A stretch of 64,000 bases of DNA from Acidobacteriaceae bacterium (lineage in GTDB: Bacteria > Acidobacteriota > Terriglobia > Terriglobales > Acidobacteriaceae). Of the stretch, positions 49,183 through 59,087 are shown in pieces. The stretch covers positions 45,012-109,011 of the forward strand of contig PLQW01000154.1 in NCBI GenBank assembly GCA_003160215.1, read 5' to 3'. A program made the translations under genes and the position numbers. Below the pieces are notes generated by a model, which saw only the letters and a program-made list of their open reading frames with translations, was not told the origin of the DNA and did not search any database. Every line of letters starts with the position of its first letter. Position 1 is the stretch's first letter.

Positions 49183-51873
49183 CTACTTCTTGACTGTTTC
49201 CTTTTCCAGCGTCTCCAGCTCTCGGGTCAGTTGCTCGGCTTGATCGCGAAGACGGTGGAGGCGCTCAGATAGCGTGGGTACATTTTTTTCGCTCGCTGTC
49301 GAGGCGGGCGTGGGAGTAGAAGCAACTGCGGCCGGCGCTGGTGCCGCCGTTAGATCGGCCAAGGCCTGGTCGAAGGTATCCCGGTAGATCAGCCGGTCGC
49401 CCATGGCCAGCACTACCTTCTTGAGCTGTGGCATACGGGCTTCGGTTGCCTGGATGTAGATGGACTCAAGGTAAAGGAAGCCACCCGTCACAGGGAGAGC
49501 GATAATGTTTCCACGCAACACGTGCGAGCCTTGTTGGTTCCACAGCGTGAGGTCCTTGGAGATGTTCTGGTCCTGGTCGATGCGCGATTCAATCTGCATG
49601 GGGCCGTACACTAACTGCTGCTTCGGCAGTCGATAAAAGATCAGTTTCCCGAGCTGGTCACCATCGCAACGAGCGGCCATCCACCCGATCAAGTTGTCCT
49701 TGCCCCGTGGGGTAAAAGGCAGAATCAGCAGGTACTCGGGGTTCTTCTCCCCAGGCAAGGTAGCCACGACGTAGGTGGGCGTTACGGCCTCCGGTTGTCC
49801 AGACTGGCCGAATAGGTCGCGCGCGATCTCCCAAATGTCTTCCTTGTTGTAGAACACCTGGGGATCGCGCATGTGAAAAATTCGGTACGCCTCTGCCTGC
49901 GTCTGAAAAAGAGCCTCCGGATAACGGGCGTGCCGGCGCAGATCGGCTGGCATTTCTGACGCCGGGAGGAATAACTTTGGGAACAGCTTCTGGTAAGCCT
50001 GGATGATGGGGTCGCTCGGATCGAAGACATATAGGGACATCTTCCCCGTGTAGGCATCCACGGTAGCTTTCACCGCATTGCGAATGTAATTTGCGCCTTC
50101 CTCAAGTCCGGCTACAGGAAGTGGCGCCGAATACGGATGAGAAAGAGAAGTTGTATAGCCGTCCACCATCCAGACCAGACGGCCGTCATCGGTAATCACC
50201 AGGTAAGGGTCCGGGTCCCAGTGCAAGAAACCGGCCAGATGCGCCAATCTGGCTTTCACGTTGCGATAAATCATCATGCGACTTTGCCCAGTCAGATAGC
50301 CGGTGAAAACAATGTTCGGCTCGCCCTGGGAGATTGCGGCGGCAACCTTCAGAGGAAAGGAACCAACCGGGAAGCCGCCCGTGCCCTGGTAGGTTGAATA
50401 CTTGTTCTGGTCGCCGGAAGGATAATCGAACTCTTCGCGGGCGGTATGGACAAAGACTGGATCTTGCGTTCTCTCGCCAAAGTAGATCTCCGGCCGTGTG
50501 AGCTGAAACCCAGGCGATTTGATCTCGGGCGGAGCGTTCTCGATGAGTAGGACGGGCAGGCCATCGGGCGTAATTTTGTTGACCTCGGCAACGACTGCGC
50601 CAAAACCGTGGGTATAAATGAAACGAGGATTGATCCAGCTCTCGCTCGCCTCGGCGGACAACTGGGTGACGTCAATTTCGCGAGGAGATAGCAGTACCTG
50701 CTTGATCCGGCCGTTGATGAAATAGCGATCGACGTCAGTTTGGGGGAAAGTGTAATAGGGGCGCAGCGCTTGGATCTGAGTGATGGTCGCGCCGTAGGCT
50801 CGAAGGTCCCAGAGCCGAGCATTAGCGAGCAGCGTTGCGTCCTGGACAGGGTCGACCACGCCCTGACCGGAAGGTGTGAAAGCGCGTTCCGTGGCGTTTC
50901 GATTGAGGCCAAAGGCTGCGGTGGTCGCCTGGATGTGGCGCTCGATGTAGGGCCGTTCGATCGAGATCTCATTCGGTCGCACGTAGACAGCGCGAACAAT
51001 GGCTGGCAACGCCAATTGCAGGACAAAACATGACATCACCAGGATGACCGCCTGCTTGAACTTTGACATCCAAACTAGCGGCAGCGCCGCTAAAGCGGAA
51101 ATAATGAGGAGCCAGCGCAGAGGGAGAGTAACTTTTTCATCCACGTAATCGGCGCCGGTCATGAAGGCGTGAGAGTTGAACAAAAGCTCATAGTTGCCCA
51201 GATAAACCCAGGCAGCAAAACCCAGCAATAAGATCACTGCAATTATGCGGAAGAAAGGGGTGCGAGTGGCGCCCGGCAATCGTAAGTAATCCCCAATGTT
51301 GATAGGTCCCGCTGGCCGATCGATCAGCCGGTAGCGGACCCGCTCGAACAACTGCCATCCACGGGCCGTGGCCCAGAACAGCAAGGCGGAAAGAATCGCC
51401 AGCACAAACAGAAATCCGAGTAGCTCCGAATAGAAAGGCAGATCGAATAGGTAAAACGGCAAGGCATGCGAGAAAACATGGTCCTGCCAAGCGTCGGGAG
51501 GGGCGGCGAGACCGCGCGACCCGAAAAAGCGCATGACTGTCCAGAAGTCAATCGAGGAGGACGCGAACAACATCGCAATCAGGGCCAGGCCGATCGGAAT
51601 CAGGCGGAAGTACAGGGGGTAATCGCGTTGCCGGATGCCGGCGAAGTGCAGTCCGCGCGCATGGGCTACGTAGAGCGCGATGAAGGCCACCAGGGTACCC
51701 GCCGCCGCGGGGGCAATGCTGTACCACAGCATGCTCACCCACGTATTGACCTGCGCAACCTCTTTCCACCAGTTGTACTCAATGATGAAATTGGCAGCCG
51801 TCGGGATTGCCCAACCGATAAAAGCCAACGATAGTAATACAAGGATGAAAACGCGGATATGTGAAGGACGCAT
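49183..51873 (-). CDS. UPF0182 family membrane protein
   Basis: NWWKEVAQVNTWVSMLWYSIAPAAAGTL...; ERPYIERHIQATTAAFGLNR; GDRLIYRDTFDQALADL; Met chosen at MRPSHIRVFIL. Confidence 0.9.
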   Translation of the reverse strand: MRPSHIRVFILVLLSLAFIGWAIPTAANFIIEYNWWKEVAQVNTWVSMLWYSIAPAAAGTLVAFIALYVAHARGLHFAGIRQRDYPLYFRLIPIGLALIAMLFASSSIDFWTVMRFFGSRGLAAPPDAWQDHVFSHALPFYLFDLPFYSELLGFLFVLAILSALLFWATARGWQLFERVRYRLIDRPAGPINIGDYLRLPGATRTPFFRIIAVILLLGFAAWVYLGNYELLFNSHAFMTGADYVDEKVTLPLRWLLIISALAALPLVWMSKFKQAVILVMSCFVLQLALPAIVRAVYVRPNEISIERPYIERHIQATTAAFGLNRNATERAFTPSGQGVVDPVQDATLLANARLWDLRAYGATITQIQALRPYYTFPQTDVDRYFINGRIKQVLLSPREIDVTQLSAEASESWINPRFIYTHGFGAVVAEVNKITPDGLPVLLIENAPPEIKSPGFQLTRPEIYFGERTQDPVFVHTAREEFDYPSGDQNKYSTYQGTGGFPVGSFPLKVAAAISQGEPNIVFTGYLTGQSRMMIYRNVKARLAHLAGFLHWDPDPYLVITDDGRLVWMVDGYTTSLSHPYSAPLPVAGLEEGANYIRNAVKATVDAYTGKMSLYVFDPSDPIIQAYQKLFPKLFLPASEMPADLRRHARYPEALFQTQAEAYRIFHMRDPQVFYNKEDIWEIARDLFGQSGQPEAVTPTYVVATLPGEKNPEYLLILPFTPRGKDNLIGWMAARCDGDQLGKLIFYRLPKQQLVYGPMQIESRIDQDQNISKDLTLWNQQGSHVLRGNIIALPVTGGFLYLESIYIQATEARMPQLKKVVLAMGDRLIYRDTFDQALADLTAAPAPAAVASTPTPASTASEKNVPTLSERLHRLRDQAEQLTRELETLEKETVKK

Positions 51874-52094
51874 AAAAGCGATCTTTGAGTGTCCACCAGT
51901 AGCGCCGCTTCGAGGCCAAGAGGACACATCTTGAGCGACGCGGCATCGCTATTAATGCAGATGGACGAAATCGTATCACAGGCCCCATAGGGAGCGAGAC
52001 GTGCTCCACGGAGCCTGACATTCAGGGCCACGTGCTGGGTGTCTCCCATCCTGTACACGGGAACGTTTTGAGCGTTCCGTGGGAGACGGCGGAG

Positions 52095-52427
52095 AATCCC
52101 AAGGCTCCGGCTCTGTTTCCTTACGGCGGCTTTGACTCGCTTCTCGTAGGCGGCGAGCGCTCTCGCGATGGGCAAACGTTCTTCGCTCGCCGTATTGTCG
52201 CGTTCTTACCACAACTCCGGCGCCGGCGGTTCCGCGTGGCACTGCGCAGCTGCGATTTCTACGACGACCGGGCAGTGTGTCGCGACGTGCGCCGCAAGAT
52301 CGAGTTCTGGCTCGCTCCAGCCGCCGCCGTGTGGCAGACGATGCAGCGGATGCAAGCGGCGATGGACTCGGCCACACACCAGCAGTTGGCCAGCAGACGA
52401 ATTGACGGGCATGTAGTAAGCTATTGA
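52095..52427 (+). pseudogene. Truncated paralogue of the island gene 54675-56315
   Basis: APALFPYGGFDSLLVGGERSRDGQTFFARRIVAFLPQLRRRRFRVALRSCDFYDDRAVCRDVRRKIEFWLAPAA versus APAVFPYGGVGSLLVVGEPSRDGQTFFARRILAFSPELRRRRFHVPLRRCDFYDDRALCRDARRKLEFWLDPAA. Confidence 0.85.
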
Positions 52428-52438
52428 CATTACGCCGC

Positions 52439-52531
52439 GGAGAGGTGGCCGAGTGGCTGAAGGCGGCGGTTTGCTAAACCGTTATACGGTCAAAAGCTGT
52501 ATCGGGGGTTCGAATCCCCCCCTCTCCGCCA
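52439..52531 (+). tRNA. tRNA-Ser (anticodon GCT), CCA encoded
   Basis: GGAGAGG/CCTCTCC acceptor stem; anticodon loop TTGCTAA; long variable arm; GGTTCGAATCC T-arm; G + CCA at 52528-52531. Confidence 0.97.
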
Positions 52532-52561
52532 GACTTTTTATTTTCTTTGACTTGAACAGCT

Positions 52562-53749
52562 ATGATACCTTTGGTGATACCGAAAACCAAAGGTCGCCGT
52601 CAAGTGAACAAGGAAGTCAACCTCACTAAGCGTGTCAAAACGTCTCAGGGTTTGCGATTCTGTCCCGTCGTCATATCAGCTAATGGCCGGGTCAAACCTG
52701 ATTACATCCTCGTTGGCGGCGAGGAACAGCGCCATCCCGAGGGTGCCTATTACCTGGAATGGTACGAGGGCAGCAAACGCATCCGGCAGTCGGTCGGAAG
52801 GGACGCCGGCGTCGCCTCCGTACGGCGCCACCGTCAGCAACAGATTCTAGGCAGCAAAGCAGCAGGCATTAAGCTTGTTGATGAGGGTCAGGATGGCGGT
52901 CTGTCGTTGGCCGTCGCTGTTGCCAGCTACCTCGAAGATGTCAGGATCAGTAAGAAACCTAAGACCTATGCTGCCTACAAGACCGCCCTCGAGTATTTTC
53001 TCGAATCCTGCAATAAACCTGGTGTCATGGAGGTTGAACGTCAAGATCTCCTCCGCTTTTCAGCTTTCTTGCGCGACATCAAAAAGCTCCAGCCGCGCAC
53101 CGTCTACAACAAGTTCGAAAATGTGATGTCCTTTCTGAAGGCCAATAACATCCGCGGCCTCGCCAGCAAAAATGACTGGCCCCGCTACGTCGAGGATGAA
53201 CCCGAAATCTACGAGCGCGAGGATCTCGATAAATTTTTTGCTTCGTGCGAAGAAGACGAGCGTCTATGGTTCGAGTTCTTTCTGATGACCGGCATGCGGG
53301 AGCAGGAGGTGATGCATACGACGTGGGCCGAGATCAATTTCAACCGTGGAGTCGTCAATGTTCGCTATAAACGTGAGTACGGGTTCTCGCCCAAAGCCTA
53401 CAAAGGCCGTGAGATTCCCGTCCCGAACAAGCTCATTCACGCTTTGAAGAGATGGAAAGCGAAGGGCGATCTTGCGTGTCCTCTCCTGTTCCCAACTGCT
53501 GGGGGCAAGCCCAAATTGGACTTTCTCGATATCTGCAAGGCGATCGCGCAGCGCGCGAAGCTGAACCCCGACGACTTTTGGTTGCACAAGTTCCGAGCAA
53601 CGTTCGCAACGTGGGCGCTGTGGGGTGGTGTGGATTTGCGAACGGTACAGCAGTGGATGGGGCATTCCGATATGGAAAGCACCATGCGATATCTGAAGCC
53701 AAATCGAAGTCAGGCCGTGCGAGAAAAAGTTAACGCGATGTTCGGTTAG
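52562..53749 (+). CDS. Tyrosine-family site-specific integrase
   Basis: FLMTGMREQEVMHTTWAEINF...DDFWLHKFRATFATWALWGGVDLRTVQQWMGHSDMESTMRYL; 30 bp downstream of the tRNA. Confidence 0.93.
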   Translation: MIPLVIPKTKGRRQVNKEVNLTKRVKTSQGLRFCPVVISANGRVKPDYILVGGEEQRHPEGAYYLEWYEGSKRIRQSVGRDAGVASVRRHRQQQILGSKAAGIKLVDEGQDGGLSLAVAVASYLEDVRISKKPKTYAAYKTALEYFLESCNKPGVMEVERQDLLRFSAFLRDIKKLQPRTVYNKFENVMSFLKANNIRGLASKNDWPRYVEDEPEIYEREDLDKFFASCEEDERLWFEFFLMTGMREQEVMHTTWAEINFNRGVVNVRYKREYGFSPKAYKGREIPVPNKLIHALKRWKAKGDLACPLLFPTAGGKPKLDFLDICKAIAQRAKLNPDDFWLHKFRATFATWALWGGVDLRTVQQWMGHSDMESTMRYLKPNRSQAVREKVNAMFG

Positions 53750-53829
53750 AAATCAGCTCTGGTCAACTGACGACAACCTGTTGTTGTAACTTCTGTACTG
53801 ACAGGCCGAACGCCACTAGTCCAAACCTT

Positions 53830-54393
53830 CTACGCTTGTCTGAGCCATCGTGCGACAACTCGTGGGTCAAATCGGACGGCCGTGCCGATCCGAAAACTGG
53901 GAAGTTTGTTGGCTTTTGCGAGTTTGTAGATCGTGACCTCGCTTACTTGCAACAGCTGCGCCAGGTTTTTTGCGGTGAGTGCATGAGCGATCGTTTCGAG
54001 TCGTTCGGGAAGAGAGCGTGAAAGGTCAGCTGGATCGTCCGCTTTTAGGACGTGCAGCTTTCGCCTAGCAATCTTTCCGTTTCGCACTCGAAAACGTGGA
54101 TGCTCCACATCTGAGATATCTGCCGAATTGTGACCAGTTTCGGTATCTAGCATTGCCGGTGCCTTCGCTGCGGTTAAGTTACCCGGCGTTCGAAGTCGCA
54201 GGTTTCGAGCGCTGCCACCTTGGGGTGAAGTGCCTCGCGGCAACAGTGAACGGAACCCTTCGCCGGTAGAACTTTTTGCCCGCCCACCGTCAGACATATT
54301 TATCGTGGTCTCTGGCAATCCCGGGCCGTTCGTGCGCGTTCCGGTTTCAGTCAGCGCGAAAAGCAGCCCCTCCAGCGCTCTTCTTAACTTCAA
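53830..54393 (-). CDS. Excisionase-like HTH DNA-binding protein
   Basis: C-terminus ALTAKNLAQLLQVSEVTIYKLAKANKLPSFRIGTAVRFDPRVVARWLRQA (MerR/Xis-type HTH). Confidence 0.75.
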   Translation of the reverse strand: MKLRRALEGLLFALTETGTRTNGPGLPETTINMSDGGRAKSSTGEGFRSLLPRGTSPQGGSARNLRLRTPGNLTAAKAPAMLDTETGHNSADISDVEHPRFRVRNGKIARRKLHVLKADDPADLSRSLPERLETIAHALTAKNLAQLLQVSEVTIYKLAKANKLPSFRIGTAVRFDPRVVARWLRQA

Positions 54394-54674
54394 ATTCAGT
54401 AGTAGTCAAACGGACTGGTCGCCACCGACGCTACCGCACTGAAGGATTTCGGGTGGGTTCGTTCGTACGTTGGCGGAAAGGCCAAGCGGATTTTGCTCAG
54501 AGTGTTCTCGCTGCAAGATTCTGGTACTCGGTCTCTCAAGACCAGCGGCCTGAATCTGGCGGCATGATCGTCAACAAGATTTTTTCACCAATCACAGTTT
54601 GACTGGTAACAGCACCCGGTGCGCCGGAAGCCGCAGCCAAGACGGAGAATGAGGGGTCAGAATTGGCCCATGAT

Positions 54675-56315
54675 TCACCAGGCGATGGCCGCCGCAGAGT
54701 CGACCTTCTCACCGATGCGCTGTCGGACTTCCTTGAGCCACGCTCTTGGATTGGTGCCATGAATCACGCGCCCCAGAAAGCCCAGCCGCTCGGCGGCATT
54801 GTTGTGGTTCCTCCGAATGTCGTCCTTGGTGATCCTGGTATACAGGGCAAGAAAACTGTCCATATTCCGAGGTTTGGCGAACACATAAGTCGCGTGGCCG
54901 AGCTGAGGGGTTTCAACAACGACAGCTTTCTCAACGTCGAAGATGTATTCGTCCCGAAACAAGTAGATCCGGCGTGCCCGGCGTGACAGCTGGCGATAGA
55001 AGAACGGGTCATAATCCGCACGCCAGCTGACCTGTGCGACATCAAAGTCACCGGGAAGATGTAGCCCGGAACACATTCGCTCGAGCTCCGTTTTCTCGAC
55101 CGCCCGATGTTCCAGGCACAGGCGGATCTGATCAAGAGCCTGTGAGTACTGACCAAAGCGGTGGTGAGTTGTTCGCGCCGTCTCCAATTGTTGCCGGAAA
55201 TCGGCTGAGAGTTTGACCTCCAGCCGGCTCGGCAACGCAGTCTCCCAAGTAGTGAGTTCCCACTCGCCTCGACGTTTGCGGCATTTGCCAGTTTGTACGA
55301 ATGTGCCCTCGACCTCGATTTTCGTTGCAAGTAAATGTTTCCACTGATTCCACGTGCGGTCCCAGAGCGTGTGGAGGGCGGCTGGATCAAGCCAGAACTC
55401 GAGCTTTCGACGCGCGTCGCGGCACAGTGCGCGGTCGTCGTAGAAGTCGCACCTACGCAGTGGAACATGGAATCGTCGGCGCCGGAGCTCCGGCGAAAAC
55501 GCAAGAATGCGACGAGCGAAGAATGTTTGTCCGTCCCGGGAAGGCTCGCCGACAACGAGTAGAGAGCCAACTCCACCGTACGGAAATACCGCAGGGGCCT
55601 CGGGGTCGGCCAGAAGCGCGTCGTAGCAGGCGCGCAATTCCGGCTGGCCGACGATGTTGAAGGCCCGCTCTAGCGCCAGTCGCTGGCTATGCGGTGCGCC
55701 TGCCGTTTTGAGTTCTAAGTCGCGCAGCTTGAAAGCGACGCGCAGCTCAGAGGGAGAAGCGCTGTCTGGAATATGCAAGATCTCGTACAGGGTCTGATGA
55801 TCGAGCCTGCCGTCGGCATGGGGCAAACGATAGAAGTAATCGCATAGGACCTCGCAGGGCAGGAAAACCGTACCGACGCCAAGGCCTCCGTGGTGAACTT
55901 CGGCCGAAACAAAGTGTTGATTTCGTTTGTCCGGTTTGGGCTGGCTGACGTAAGCGATTGGCACGTGGTAGAGATAACCCTTGGGGCCGGCACCCGCATT
56001 CTTAGTGATCAAGATCTCTGTACCAACCGCGTCTCCTTTCGGGACCGGAAAAGCGATGTCGTCACCGATAGCGACGTGAGATCCAATGAAACGGGACACC
56101 AAGAGCTTGGTTCGATTGGCGAACACACAGCTAGCGAGTCTCTCCTGCCGCTGGACGCTCACCACACGCTCGCAGCAGATGGGAGAGGACGAGGACGAAG
56201 TGGACGGCGTCGTAGGCATACGTTCGGCGGGCATTATAGGGTCGTCTTGCCAAAGTCCAAAACGCGGCATGGCGCATTCCAGTGTGCTTCCTGTAGAATT
56301 TCGAAAAGCCGCCAC
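54675..56315 (-). CDS. Unknown multidomain protein with a J-domain-like segment lacking HPD
   Basis: LYEILHIPDSASPSELRVAFKLRDLELKTAGAPHSQRLALERAFNIVGQPELRACYDALL, then the conserved block shared with 52095-52427. Confidence 0.6.
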   Translation of the reverse strand: MAAFRNSTGSTLECAMPRFGLWQDDPIMPAERMPTTPSTSSSSSPICCERVVSVQRQERLASCVFANRTKLLVSRFIGSHVAIGDDIAFPVPKGDAVGTEILITKNAGAGPKGYLYHVPIAYVSQPKPDKRNQHFVSAEVHHGGLGVGTVFLPCEVLCDYFYRLPHADGRLDHQTLYEILHIPDSASPSELRVAFKLRDLELKTAGAPHSQRLALERAFNIVGQPELRACYDALLADPEAPAVFPYGGVGSLLVVGEPSRDGQTFFARRILAFSPELRRRRFHVPLRRCDFYDDRALCRDARRKLEFWLDPAALHTLWDRTWNQWKHLLATKIEVEGTFVQTGKCRKRRGEWELTTWETALPSRLEVKLSADFRQQLETARTTHHRFGQYSQALDQIRLCLEHRAVEKTELERMCSGLHLPGDFDVAQVSWRADYDPFFYRQLSRRARRIYLFRDEYIFDVEKAVVVETPQLGHATYVFAKPRNMDSFLALYTRITKDDIRRNHNNAAERLGFLGRVIHGTNPRAWLKEVRQRIGEKVDSAAAIAW

Positions 56316-56375
56316 GTCAGCGCCATTCGCGATGTTCTGAAAAATTCTTGATCAGCAGGCCCGGTATTTAAGTCG

Positions 56376-59087
56376 GTGAGGATTGGTGTCCCAAGGGGAG
56401 TAGTATTTGCGGCGGCCCTGGTTGCGGTCGTAATTCCTGTCTCGCGCTACGCCTACACCTGGTTCCGCGACATTTCTGCCGCCAAACACATCAATTACAG
56501 CGGTTTGGAGCATCCGGAACGTTCCACGGATCCGCAAGTCCTCCTGGCGGAAGCCAATCGCCTTTACTGGCTAAACAACGGGCCAAGAGCTGCCCCGTTG
56601 TACGCGAAAGCCGAGAGTCTCTTCGCAAGTCGAGGCGATGCCAGGAATGAGCTCTACGCCAAGATTGGACGCCTTAGATCGGAAGCCGAGACGATGTCAT
56701 TCGTCGAGCTCTCGCGATTCTTGAACGACCAGTTGCAGAACCCGATCATGCGTAACGATCCCAGGTTGCGCGTCTGGTGCCTCGCCGCAAAGGGGTACAC
56801 CGACATCGAGATTGATTATCGAGCGGAGAAACAAGACTGGTCGGAGGCCCAGCAGATCGCAACGAGTCTCGGGGACAACCGTTTGGCGACCAGGGCCTCG
56901 GGTGAATTGGGCGTAATCGCCTTCCTGGAGGGAAATTCCGGCCGGGCGGCGAAGCTCTTGGGCGGAGCCCTCGTCTCAACGATGGCTAATGGCGACGAGG
57001 GCGGTCAGATTCGCTTTCTGGAAATGATAGGAAACGGCCTGGTCGAGGTCAACCGCACCTCCGATGCCCTGATGTTTTTTGAGAGGGCCATCAAGATAGC
57101 GGAGGCTGACGAAGATTCGGGACTTCCTTTCATGGGGTACGAAGGAAAGGCGCAAGCGCTAGTTGCGTTAGGGAGGCCAGATGAAGCAAAGAGAGTGCTC
57201 CAGGGCGCACTTGCGAAGGCCCGATCGCAGCAGAAACGCGGGCATGAGGCACAATTGCTGATTGTCCTCGGCAAGCTCGCGGCGCAAACCGGAAACAAAC
57301 AAGAGGCCATCGCCGATTTGGAGGATGCGGGGCAGTTCGCAGCAAGAGTCCAGTTCTACCGAATGGAAGCTGACGCCATGTTCGGGCTGGCGAAACTTTA
57401 TCGTGATTCCGGAGATCTCGCCACCGCAGACGCCCGTGCGACACAGGGTCTGGTTGCAAGCCAGCGTGTTGGCGATCGTTACTATGTACCGCGGAACTTG
57501 ACGATTTTGGCTGACCTCAAAGCACGGCGCGGGCGCATCCCAGAAGCGAAGGCACTTTACAAGCATGCCGAAGACGTCATCGACGGCATGCTTGGCGGCG
57601 ATGACTCCTATTGGAACAGCTCCATCGCCGCGGCCATGAGTCAAACTTACCTCCAACACTTCGAACTCGTTGCGAAGGAGGCTGACACAGCCGGTGCGTT
57701 TCAAATCTTGGAGCGCGTCCGAGGACGAACTCTGGCTAGCGCTTTGGGAGACAGAAAGGCAGATCCGCAGGCAGGGTCTACGGAAGCTACGACACTGGAC
57801 AGTTACGTTGCTACTACGCAAACCCGCCTGATGCAGACCAATAGTCCCGTCGAGCGTGAAAAGCTGCTCGATGCTCTGGCGGAATACGAGTGGCGGTTAC
57901 GGTTGGCGTGGAACCAGGGAGATCAGCGCTTTCCTATCGATCCAGCACCACTGACCCAGGTTCAACAGAGTCTGAGGTCAGACGAAGCGCTACTCGAGTA
58001 CGTACTCGACGAGCCGAACTCCTTCTGCATTTCCATTACGCGTACGACCGCAAACCTGCGTGTGCTACCGGCTGGTCGCAATCAGATCGAAAAACTGGTC
58101 CAGCGGTACGTTGATGAAATCCGCGCGAAAAAAGCTGGTGTTGAAGAGGCGAAGCAACTACAGGCGTTTCTTGTGCAACCGATTCCTGAAACATCCACGG
58201 GCAAACGATTCATCGTTGTGCCGGACGGCATATTGAACCTGTTGCCTTTCGAAGCGCTACGGAATACCGAAGGGCAGTATCTGTTAACGTCCGATGTCAT
58301 CAGCTATGCTCCCTCGGCCACCGTTCTTGATGCGCTGCGCAGGGGGGACAACCAGCAAGAAGCCCCTCGACCGTTTCTCGGAGTGGGCGACGTTGCTTAC
58401 GACAATCAAGGCCGCGCCAGGGAAAGAATCCCGGCTTCTGAGACACTGCGGGGTCGGTTCGTTCGCGGTTTTGCTGACTTCGTCGGAATGCCCCTTCATG
58501 ACCTGCCGCAGACACGAGAAGAGGTCGAGAGCATTAGTAGAATTGTGGGAAAGGGCGCAGAAACCCTGTTTGGTGTGAGCGCTACCGAGACTGCATTCAA
58601 GAAAGAACCGCTTGACCAGTTTCGCGTGTTGCATTTGGCTGTCCACGGCTTCGCCGACCCGCAATTCCCCGAGCGATCAGCGTTAGTCCTTGGGGCCGAC
58701 CCGAAAGCTGGTGAAGACGGTTTGCTGCAGGTGCGAGAAATCAAGAAGTTGCGATTAAACGCCGAGCTGACGACTCTTTCTGCATGTGACACGGGAGTGG
58801 GCAAATTGCAGGGAGAGGAAGGCGTCAGCGATTTGGCGGAGGCCTTTCTGGCAGCTGGCGCGAAAACCGTTGTTGCGAGCCTGTGGAGCGCGGATGACAC
58901 GTTTGCCAGTGCACTGATGGAACGCTTCTACCAGCGTCTAGCGCTTGGAGAGGAGACGAGTTCGGCGTTGCGAGGCGCCAAGCTGGACCTGCTGGCGAAA
59001 TACGGTGAACAAGTGAGCCCATTTTATTGGGCAGCATTCGTAGCGATTGGGGACGCATCAACTCCTATCAGGATTGGGGCGCAATGA
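56376..59087 (+). CDS. Membrane-anchored TPR-CHAT domain protein
   Basis: N-terminal TM (VVFAAALVAVVIPVSRYAYTWF); TPR-like region; CHAT motifs VLHLAVHGFADPQFPERSALVLG and LTTLSACDTGVGKLQGEEGVSDLAEAFLAAGAKTVVASLW. Confidence 0.92.
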   Translation: MRIGVPRGVVFAAALVAVVIPVSRYAYTWFRDISAAKHINYSGLEHPERSTDPQVLLAEANRLYWLNNGPRAAPLYAKAESLFASRGDARNELYAKIGRLRSEAETMSFVELSRFLNDQLQNPIMRNDPRLRVWCLAAKGYTDIEIDYRAEKQDWSEAQQIATSLGDNRLATRASGELGVIAFLEGNSGRAAKLLGGALVSTMANGDEGGQIRFLEMIGNGLVEVNRTSDALMFFERAIKIAEADEDSGLPFMGYEGKAQALVALGRPDEAKRVLQGALAKARSQQKRGHEAQLLIVLGKLAAQTGNKQEAIADLEDAGQFAARVQFYRMEADAMFGLAKLYRDSGDLATADARATQGLVASQRVGDRYYVPRNLTILADLKARRGRIPEAKALYKHAEDVIDGMLGGDDSYWNSSIAAAMSQTYLQHFELVAKEADTAGAFQILERVRGRTLASALGDRKADPQAGSTEATTLDSYVATTQTRLMQTNSPVEREKLLDALAEYEWRLRLAWNQGDQRFPIDPAPLTQVQQSLRSDEALLEYVLDEPNSFCISITRTTANLRVLPAGRNQIEKLVQRYVDEIRAKKAGVEEAKQLQAFLVQPIPETSTGKRFIVVPDGILNLLPFEALRNTEGQYLLTSDVISYAPSATVLDALRRGDNQQEAPRPFLGVGDVAYDNQGRARERIPASETLRGRFVRGFADFVGMPLHDLPQTREEVESISRIVGKGAETLFGVSATETAFKKEPLDQFRVLHLAVHGFADPQFPERSALVLGADPKAGEDGLLQVREIKKLRLNAELTTLSACDTGVGKLQGEEGVSDLAEAFLAAGAKTVVASLWSADDTFASALMERFYQRLALGEETSSALRGAKLDLLAKYGEQVSPFYWAAFVAIGDASTPIRIGAQ

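Noticed and set aside
54400-54670. Possible additional small gene or IS end between the excisionase-like gene and the J-like gene
   Set aside because: Overlapping short ORFs in several frames, no motif or terminal repeat I can support.
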